In this document: piece after piece, positions 58,237 to 64,000 of the stretch
Layout of the letters: every line of letters starts with the position of its first letter
How positions within the stretch are numbered: position 1 is the first letter of the stretch
DNA from: Streptomyces griseoluteus
GTDB lineage: Bacteria > Actinomycetota > Actinomycetes > Streptomycetales > Streptomycetaceae
Assembly (NCBI GenBank): GCA_000717735.1
Contig: JOBE01000015.1
Span: forward strand, 1-64,000
DNA: 64,000 nt
Direction of reading: 5' to 3'
The notes under the pieces: model-generated
The model's database searches: none
Seen by the model: only the letters and a program-made list of their open reading frames with translations
Told to the model about the DNA's origin: nothing
Translations under genes and position numbers: made by a program

Positions 58237-59235
58237 TCACTCCCCCACCGGGACCACGGGCACCGCACGCGCGAAGCCACCGTCCACCATCAGGTTCGCC
58301 ACCGTCTCCAGCTCCGGCGGATTGCCCGCGAGACGCTGCAGAAACACGTCGAAGTCCGCACCACAGGGCAGCAGCAGACGCTCCACCCGCTCACCCACCG
58401 ACCATCCGGCCGCCACCTCGCCGGAGTCCCGGGCGTCGTCGTAGGCGCAGAAATACACCGACCCGACCCCCTCACCCCGCACCTTCAGCGCGATCAGACC
58501 GCCCTGGACGAACGCCACGCCCAGATAGTCCTTGGTCAGATGGTCACGGAGGCACTTGTTGACGTACACCAGGTCATTGACGCCCGCCTCCTCCCGCACC
58601 GTGAAGAACGGCTGGTCCACCAGGAGCCCCAGCTCCGCGTCCAGCGCCGCACCCGCCGGGGCACAGCCGCCCGCCGCCTTCAGGAACGAGCGGTACGCCC
58701 CCGGCAGCCGGTACCCGAGGTCCTCCTCGACACCCTGCAACTGCTGCTCCGACACCGACACCACGCCCTTCGGCAGCCCGAAGTGCACCGGCCGGGTCTC
58801 CTGCAGCGGACGCGTACCCCGCTTCGCGTGGTCGACGGCGGCCGTCGCCACCCCGCCGTGATGCCTAAGCAGCGCCTTCACCTCGACCGGGACCAGCTCC
58901 ATCCGGCGACTGCGCGCCACGTGGTGCCACGTCCAGCCGTGCGGCGTCGCCACCGCGGGAATCGTGTCCCACAGCTCATGGCCGGTCGCCGCCATCGCCG
59001 CGTTCGCCGACACGTAGTCCGTGAGGCGCAGCTCGTCGACCCCGAAACCCTCCGGCGGGTCGGCGATCTCCGCCGCCGCACGCGCGTACGGCGAGAAATC
59101 CGGATGCCCGAACTCGTCCACCCGCACCCCTCGCGGATGCCGGGAGGCACGGACCGGGTCCGGGAAGTGCACGACCTGCCCGGCATAGGCCGCGTTCGGT
59201 GGCGCGGTGTCCTGCCCGAGCCGACCTGTCGTCAT
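58237..59235 (-). CDS. HNH-like nuclease / SMI1-KNR4 (SUKH) fusion
   Basis: A 332-residue two-part protein. The first 155 residues look like a compact HNH/endonuclease VII-type toxin: ATGHELWDTIP (about 83-93), TWHHVARSRRMELVPVEVKA (102-121) with a His pair, and LRHHGGVA (about 123-130). From about 158 a SUKH (SMI1/KNR4) domain follows: VSVSEQQLQGVEEDLGYRLP, GAYRSFLKAAGG and VFLQRLAGNPPE. SUKH domains neutralise nuclease toxins, so the fusion carries both halves. Start ATG 59235 has AGGGGG upstream. It heads the minus-strand operon and is divergent from the YwqJ-like gene. Confidence 0.83.
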   Translation of the reverse strand: MTTGRLGQDTAPPNAAYAGQVVHFPDPVRASRHPRGVRVDEFGHPDFSPYARAAAEIADPPEGFGVDELRLTDYVSANAAMAATGHELWDTIPAVATPHGWTWHHVARSRRMELVPVEVKALLRHHGGVATAAVDHAKRGTRPLQETRPVHFGLPKGVVSVSEQQLQGVEEDLGYRLPGAYRSFLKAAGGCAPAGAALDAELGLLVDQPFFTVREEAGVNDLVYVNKCLRDHLTKDYLGVAFVQGGLIALKVRGEGVGSVYFCAYDDARDSGEVAAGWSVGERVERLLLPCGADFDVFLQRLAGNPPELETVANLMVDGGFARAVPVVPVGE

Positions 59236-59502
59236 GGCGGTTGCCCCCTGCACTGGCGTCGCTGACTGCTACTACCCGCAGCCGCTGGCTGCTGCTGACT
59301 GATGCCGCACAGCCTATGCGCTGCCACAAGAGCCCGAACCGGCCCGATCCGACGGTCACCAAGTGTCACGAGCCCATGACAGGTGGACCATGATTCCGAC
59401 ACACCGAAGCCGCGTTTCCCCGCCCCAGCTTCCCCATGTGGCTTCCTATTTGGCAGGCTGTGCACGCAACTCGGGGGATTGCAGGAGGGGAAGACCAGCA
59501 CC
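59236..59502. other. Divergent control region of the deaminase/SUKH island
   Basis: The 267-bp spacer holds CTG/GCTGCTGACTG short repeats near 59260-59305 and GGAGGGG at 59484-59490 as ribosome site of the YwqJ-like gene. I could not assign -35 and -10 boxes with confidence. Confidence 0.4.
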
Positions 59503-60015
59503 ATGCAGACAGCAACGACACCCACACAGGGTGACCCACGCCTCAACTGGAGCAGCAGCGCCGAGGCCACCCGGGCGCCCTTACTGCTTCACCGCCGCGA
59601 CGGAATCCTTCCCACCGTCGGGGCCGCCCTCTCCGTGCGCGGCGAAACCCTCACGTGCACCGCCGGCCGGGGCGACCGCCCGCCGGCCCTGCACGCCCTC
59701 GTCCAGGACTTCCTGGACACCCTCACCAGCAGCCAGCGGGAACGCTTCACCGGACGCTGCCCCGAGGCGATCCTGCTCTCCCGGCACCTCACGGCCACGG
59801 AGACGAGCCGCTCCAAGCGCGCGCAGCGCAAGCCCCTGACCCACGGCGAGGCCCGCCGCTCCCTCAAGCACGCCAAGATCACCGCCCGCCGCATCCGCGA
59901 GGACGGCGACCCGCTGCACGGCAGCTACGCCGCGCCCTGCCGCTCCTGTACGGCGATGCTCGCCCACTTCGGCGTCCGCGCCGTCGACCCCACCACGCCT
60001 GTCGAGAACGGCTGA
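59503..60015 (+). CDS. YwqJ-like deaminase with a TTA codon
   Basis: A 170-residue protein of the YwqJ-type deaminase group found in polymorphic toxins. The zinc site is CPEA (Cys86, with Glu88 as proton shuttle) and CRSC (Cys146, Cys149). ARRIREDGDPLHGSYAAP leads into the second half. ATG 59503 has GGAGGGG twelve bases before it. Codon 27 (59581-59583) is TTA, read only by the bldA tRNA, and is the only in-frame TTA I found in the window. A SUKH-3 gene follows 10 bp after. No secretion signal is seen. Confidence 0.85.
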   Translation: MQTATTPTQGDPRLNWSSSAEATRAPLLLHRRDGILPTVGAALSVRGETLTCTAGRGDRPPALHALVQDFLDTLTSSQRERFTGRCPEAILLSRHLTATETSRSKRAQRKPLTHGEARRSLKHAKITARRIREDGDPLHGSYAAPCRSCTAMLAHFGVRAVDPTTPVENG

Positions 60016-60025
60016 CCGCACACCC

Positions 60026-60538
60026 ATGCCCGACCACCTCAGCACCACCCGCTTCCCGGTCAACGTCGACGCCGCCCTCCGCGAGGCCGGCTGGCAGCCC
60101 GGCCGCTGGGACATCAAGCTCGCCGAAGAATGGGCCGACGCCCTGCGCGCCCACGTCTCCCCCGCCGGCCACCGGCACAGCGTCTTCCCCGCCGCCGTCG
60201 AGGCCTGGGCCGAATTCGGCGGCCTGCGGATCACCGCCCCCGGCCACGGACGGCAGATAGCTCCCGCCGCCGTCCGCTTCGACCCGCTCGCCGGGCTCCA
60301 CCTCTCCCGCACCCTCGCCGACCTCGGCCGCGCCCTGGACACGGAGATCGCACCGCTCGGCGAGGAGGGCGACCACCAGGCCCTCCTCGCGATGGACGCC
60401 GAAGGCCGCGTCTACAGCCTCGACCACGCGGGCGACTGGTACCTGGGCAAGGACATCGACGCGGCCCTCTCGGCCCTCGTCACCGGCGCCCAGCCGACCC
60501 GCCTCACCGCGGGCCAGGACGCGGGACCCAAAACCTAG
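60026..60538 (+). CDS. SUKH-3 family immunity protein
   Basis: A 170-residue protein of the SUKH-3 type: FPVNVDAALREAGWQPGRWD, FPAAVEAWAEFGGLRITAPG, LGEEGDHQALLAMDAEGRVY and DWYLGKDIDAALSALVTG. SUKH-3 proteins bind and block polymorphic nuclease or deaminase toxins. Ten bp after the YwqJ-like gene and with the same strand, it is the obvious antidote candidate. Its stop TAG (60536-60538) overlaps the stop of the convergent kinase. Confidence 0.88.
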   Translation: MPDHLSTTRFPVNVDAALREAGWQPGRWDIKLAEEWADALRAHVSPAGHRHSVFPAAVEAWAEFGGLRITAPGHGRQIAPAAVRFDPLAGLHLSRTLADLGRALDTEIAPLGEEGDHQALLAMDAEGRVYSLDHAGDWYLGKDIDAALSALVTGAQPTRLTAGQDAGPKT

Positions 60539-61851
60539 GGGCGGTCGGGCAGCACCGCGGACACCTTGAACCCGCCGGCGTCGGTCTCCCCCGAGACGAA
60601 CACGCCCCCGAGCCGCAGCACCCGCTCCCGCATCCCGACGAGCCCGTTCCCGCCACTCGGCAGCCGTACGTCCGCGTCGCCCGCGTCCGAAGGACACGGA
60701 CCGTTCTCCACCTGCATCGCGACCTCGGCCTCCCGGTGCGCGAGCCGGACCACGACCTTCGCGCCCGCCGCGTGCTTGTGGACGTTCGTGAGCGCCTCCT
60801 GCACCACCCGGTACGCCGTCCGCTCCACCTCCGGCGCGTACGCCCGCGGCTCGCCCACCACGACGAACTCCACCGCCGCCCCCGCGAGCCGCGACTGCTC
60901 GCACAAGGCCTCCAGGGCGTCCAGACACGGCCCGTCCTCGGCGGCGGCCTCTGCGGCCGCGGCGGCCGCCCGCCCGACGGCGGCCAACGGCACCGGGGCC
61001 GGACCCGCCGGAGCGGTCCCCTCCCGGAGCACCCCCAGCATCTCCCGCAACTCGGTCAACGCCTGTCGTCCCATGTCCCCCACGAGCGCGGCGTTCCGCA
61101 CGGCCTTCTGCGGATCCTTCAGGGCCACCGCCTGGAGCGCGGCGGCGTGCACCACCATCAGCGACACCCGGTGCGCCACCACGTCGTGCATCTCCCGCGC
61201 GATCCGCGTCCGCTCCTCCTGCCGCGCCCACTGCGCGCGCTGCTCCGCCCGGTCCGCGAGCAGCGACAGCTCCTGCTCCAGGCTGTCCGCCCGCTCCCGG
61301 AGGCTCTCCATGAGCCGGCGGCGCGCCCCTATGTAGAGGCCGAAGAGCAGCGGCGGCGCGTTGAGCCCGAGGGTCATGAACAGGGACACGACCGGCACGT
61401 ACCAGCCGCTCGGGTCGATGTCCGGCTGCCCGACGTCGGCCTGGGCGACGTCCTGCCGCATCCGCACCACGGTCACGACGAAGACGGCGACCGTCGACAT
61501 CCCCGCGAGCACGGCGGTGATCCGGCGGGGCACCTCGGAGGCGGCGAGCGTGTACAGCCCGACGATCCCCATCAGGAAGCCCATCTCGGCGGGCGCCACG
61601 GCGATCGACACGAGCACGACGCCGATGGGCCACCGCCGCCGCGCCACGAGGACGGACCCGACGACAAGGCCGAACAGCACCCCCAGGGGCACGGGAAGCC
61701 CGGCCTTCTCGGCGAAACCGACGCCTTCGACCGCGCACTCCAGCGCGGACACGAAAGCGAGCCCCACATCGAGGACGGCACTCCGCCGTCTCCCCCACCA
61801 CAACCAACTCCGGACGCCCCCAGCGTCCCGGTCTGCCCCCGTCAAGGTCAT
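60535..61851 (-). CDS. Two-component sensor histidine kinase (NarL type)
   Basis: A 438-residue membrane kinase. Several N-terminal helices (about 30-200) include VLFGLVVGSVLVARR and LVSIAVAPAEMGFLMGIVGL. The dimerisation domain has the phospho-acceptor in RIAREMHDVVAHRVSLMVVH (HisKA_3). The ATPase domain has EALTNVHKHAAGA and GGNGLVGMRERVLRLGG. No response regulator gene lies beside it, which is unusual because such kinases are normally paired. ATG 61851 is seven bases after TAGGGT, so the transcript may be leaderless. Confidence 0.9.
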   Translation of the reverse strand: MTLTGADRDAGGVRSWLWWGRRRSAVLDVGLAFVSALECAVEGVGFAEKAGLPVPLGVLFGLVVGSVLVARRRWPIGVVLVSIAVAPAEMGFLMGIVGLYTLAASEVPRRITAVLAGMSTVAVFVVTVVRMRQDVAQADVGQPDIDPSGWYVPVVSLFMTLGLNAPPLLFGLYIGARRRLMESLRERADSLEQELSLLADRAEQRAQWARQEERTRIAREMHDVVAHRVSLMVVHAAALQAVALKDPQKAVRNAALVGDMGRQALTELREMLGVLREGTAPAGPAPVPLAAVGRAAAAAAEAAAEDGPCLDALEALCEQSRLAGAAVEFVVVGEPRAYAPEVERTAYRVVQEALTNVHKHAAGAKVVVRLAHREAEVAMQVENGPCPSDAGDADVRLPSGGNGLVGMRERVLRLGGVFVSGETDAGGFKVSAVLPDRP

Positions 61852-61984
61852 GCCACCCACCCTACGGGCGAGCCCCCCTCCTGGGCGCGGAGCTATACCG
61901 TCGCACGGAAGGCGCCTGGTACGGCATAGTGGAGGCCGCCAGGGCACAGGACTGACGAGATGTCCGCTTTGGCCCTACATGCCA

Positions 61985-62056
61985 TCCCCTGTGGTGTAAT
62001 TGGCAGCACTGAGGCTTTTGGTGCCTTATGTCCGGGTTCGAGTCCTGGCGGGGGAG
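61985..62056 (+). tRNA. tRNA-Gln, anticodon TTG
   Basis: A 72-base gene without encoded CCA. Acceptor arms TCCCCTG and CGGGGGA pair (one G-T). The anticodon loop TTTTGGT gives TTG, reading CAA. The T arm has GGGTTCGAGTCCT. The gene lies 109 bp before glmU, as in other Streptomyces. Confidence 0.94.
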
Positions 62057-62165
62057 CTTCTTCACTCGGGTCCTGCCCTCACGGGTCAGGACCCGCACTC
62101 ATGTCCGCCGCCCCTCGCCCCGGTATCCTTCGTGCGTCCACCACCCAAAGCCGAAGGGCATTCCC

Positions 62166-63614
62166 GTGAGCGCCAATCGCCCGGCAGCCGTCGTCGTCCT
62201 CGCAGCGGGTGAGGGCACCCGCATGAAGTCGAAGACCCCCAAGGTCCTGCACGAGATCGCCGGGCGGTCCCTCGTCGGGCACGTCGTCTCGGCCGCCCGC
62301 GAGCTGGAGCCCGAGCACCTCGTCGTGGTCGTCGGGCACGCCCGTGAGCAGGTGAAGGGTCACCTGGAGGAGCACTACGCCGGGACCCGTACCGCCGTCC
62401 AGGAAGAGCAGAACGGCACCGGGCACGCCGTGCGGATGGCCCTCGAAGAGCTGGGGAAGGCGCCCGACGGGACCGTCGTCGTCGTCTGCGGCGACACCCC
62501 GCTGCTGTCCGGCGAGACCCTGCGGGCGCTCGCCGACACCCACGCCGCCGACGGCAACGCCGTCACCGTGCTGAGCGCCGAGGTGCCGGACTCCACCGGC
62601 TACGGGCGGATCGTGCGGGACGCCGCCACCGGCGCCGTCACCGAGATCGTCGAGCACAAGGACGCCTCCGCCGAGCAGCTCGCCATCCGTGAGATCAACT
62701 CCGGCGTGTTCGCGTTCGACGGGCAGCTGCTCGCCGACGCGCTCGGCAAGGTGCGGACGGACAACAGCCAGGGCGAGGAGTACCTCACCGACGTGCTGTC
62801 GATCCTGCGCGAGGCCGGTCACCGGGTGGGCGCCTCCATCGCCGGCGACCACCGCGAGATCCTCGGCATCAACAACCGGGTGCAGCTCGCCGAGGCCCGC
62901 GCCCTGCTGAACCAGCGGCTGGTCGAGCGGGCCATGCTGGCCGGCGTGACCGTCGTCGACCCGTCCTCCACCTTCGTGGACGTGACGGTGACGTTCGAGG
63001 CGGACGCCGTGATCCACCCGGGTACGCAGCTGCTCGGCGCCACGCACATCGCCGAGGACGCCGAGGTCGGCCCGAACACGCGGCTCAAGGACTGCACCGT
63101 CGGCAAGGGCGCCCGGGTGGACAACACGGTCGCCGACTCCGCCGTGATCGGCGAGAGCGCCTCCGTGGGCCCGTTCGCGTACCTGCGTCCGGGGACGAAC
63201 CTCGGCAAGAAGGCCAAGGCCGGTACGTACGTCGAGATGAAGAACGCGAAGGTCGGCGAGGGCACCAAGGTCCCCCACCTGTCGTACGTGGGCGACGCGA
63301 CGATCGGCGAGTACACGAACATCGGCGCGGCGAGCGTCTTCGTGAACTACGACGGCGAGGCGAAGCACCACACCACGATCGGCTCACACTGCCGTACCGG
63401 CTCCGACAACATGTTTGTGGCTCCCATCACGATCGGGGACGGCGCGTACACCGCCGCGGGGTCCGTGATCACGAAGGACGTGCCGGCGGGTTCGCTCGCC
63501 GTCGCCCGGGGCCAGCAGCGGAATATCGAGGGTTGGGTGGCCCGGAAGCGGCCCGGCAGTGCTGCCGCGCAGGCCGCTCAGGCAGCGTCCGAGGACTCCG
63601 CCGGCGAAAGCTGA
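62166..63614 (+). CDS. glmU: Bifunctional GlmU (GlcN-1-P acetyltransferase / GlcNAc-1-P uridylyltransferase)
   Basis: A 482-residue enzyme making UDP-GlcNAc for peptidoglycan. The N-terminal uridylyltransferase has VVLAAGEGTRMKSKTPKVLH and VVCGDTPLLSG. The C-terminal left-handed beta helix has hexapeptide repeats (GTQLLGATHIAEDAEVG) and the acetyltransferase end AKVGEGTKVPHLSYVGD, ETTIGSHCRTGSDNM-like SHCRTGSDNMFVAPITIGDG. The start is GTG 62166 with GAAGGG upstream; ATG 62028 would cross the tRNA. prs follows on the same strand. Confidence 0.95.
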   Translation: MSANRPAAVVVLAAGEGTRMKSKTPKVLHEIAGRSLVGHVVSAARELEPEHLVVVVGHAREQVKGHLEEHYAGTRTAVQEEQNGTGHAVRMALEELGKAPDGTVVVVCGDTPLLSGETLRALADTHAADGNAVTVLSAEVPDSTGYGRIVRDAATGAVTEIVEHKDASAEQLAIREINSGVFAFDGQLLADALGKVRTDNSQGEEYLTDVLSILREAGHRVGASIAGDHREILGINNRVQLAEARALLNQRLVERAMLAGVTVVDPSSTFVDVTVTFEADAVIHPGTQLLGATHIAEDAEVGPNTRLKDCTVGKGARVDNTVADSAVIGESASVGPFAYLRPGTNLGKKAKAGTYVEMKNAKVGEGTKVPHLSYVGDATIGEYTNIGAASVFVNYDGEAKHHTTIGSHCRTGSDNMFVAPITIGDGAYTAAGSVITKDVPAGSLAVARGQQRNIEGWVARKRPGSAAAQAAQAASEDSAGES

Positions 63615-63735
63615 CCGGAAACAGGTGCGTCGAACTCGGCGTACCGTGATACGTGCACACAAATTCGGCTGGCTCGCACACGCGCACGACAGCTCGTGGT
63701 TGGCGACCAGACAACACGTCTGAGGAGACAGTGCT

Positions 63736-64000
63736 GTGACCGGGATCAAGACGACCGGCGAGAAGAAGCTGATGCTCTTCTCCGGCCGCGCCCACCCCGA
63801 GCTGGCCGAGGAGGTCGCGCACCAGCTGGGTGTCGGCCTCGTTCCGACCAAGGCGTTCGACTTCGCCAACGGTGAGATCTACGTCCGCTTCCAGGAGTCG
63901 GCCCGTGGCGCGGACTGCTTCCTGATCCAGAGCCACACGGCTCCGATCAACAAGTGGATCATGGAGCAGCTCATCATGGTCGACGCTCTGAAGCGGGCTT
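63736..64000 (+). CDS. prs: Ribose-phosphate pyrophosphokinase (partial)
   Basis: The first 88 codons of PRPP synthetase, cut by the window end. LMLFSGRAHPELAEEVAHQL, FANGEIYVRFQESARGADCF and LIQSHTAPINKWIMEQLIMV match the conserved N-terminus, which binds ATP and forms the allosteric site. The enzyme makes PRPP for nucleotides and histidine. GTG 63736 has GAGGAG eight bases upstream; the GTG at 63731 is in another frame. A 121-bp gap separates it from glmU. Confidence 0.95.
   Translation, partial: MTGIKTTGEKKLMLFSGRAHPELAEEVAHQLGVGLVPTKAFDFANGEIYVRFQESARGADCFLIQSHTAPINKWIMEQLIMVDALKRA

Overview
The window is chromosomal DNA from a Streptomyces or close relative. GC content and third-position GC are very high, GTG starts are common, and many genes look leaderless. 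Gene content and order match the conserved Streptomyces core around enolase: ABC transporter, cfa-like methyltransferase, NDH-2, Ppx/GppA, DUF501, DivIC, eno, rpfA and rpfC-like, P450, mazG, mfd, a second ABC transporter, glmU and prs. The developmental tRNA gene bldA (tRNA-Leu, anticodon TAA) lies at 5474-5558. Several identities rest on family recognition from sequence alone; no database search was run.

Region by region. 1-5250: thiolase with an operator-like palindrome, a 101-bp tandem repeat that starts inside the thiolase stop region, small conserved proteins, a head-to-head pair of broken genes (alpha/beta hydrolase and TetR), and a Bax-inhibitor-1 membrane protein. 5250-9316: bldA and a MacB/FtsX-type ABC exporter. 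9378-17120: methyltransferase, NDH-2 with Rex-like sites, a decayed IS200/IS605-type tnpB with a preserved 3' hairpin end, then ppx-DUF501-divIC-eno. 17496-25250: two resuscitation-promoting-factor-like hydrolases (the first behind a c-di-AMP riboswitch), a P450 divergent from a globin-reductase fusion, MazG, a SurA-like lipoprotein and a CsbB-like glycosyltransferase divergent from YfhO. 27900-41240: envelope and regulatory genes (sigma factor with membrane partner, protein kinase, HTH-DNA methylase-like protein, lipoproteins, secreted HNH protein, SCO6745-like gene with its TetR repressor, GDSL hydrolase). 41286-48586: mfd and a second, paralogous ABC exporter. 48789-52411: a truncated MFS gene, DinB, and a WhiJ-type regulatory triad.

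52470-60538 is the most unusual part. It holds a DUF4157 protein of the kind used as cargo by extracellular contractile injection systems, a DivIVA-like coiled-coil protein, a large Imm35-like/deaminase/SUKH-4 fusion, an HNH-like/SUKH fusion, a YwqJ-like deaminase and a SUKH-3 protein. These are polymorphic-toxin and immunity domains packed together, some in one polypeptide. The YwqJ-like gene carries the only in-frame TTA codon I found in the window, so its translation should depend on bldA, about 54 kb away in the same window. 60535-64000: a histidine kinase without a visible partner, tRNA-Gln, glmU and the start of prs.
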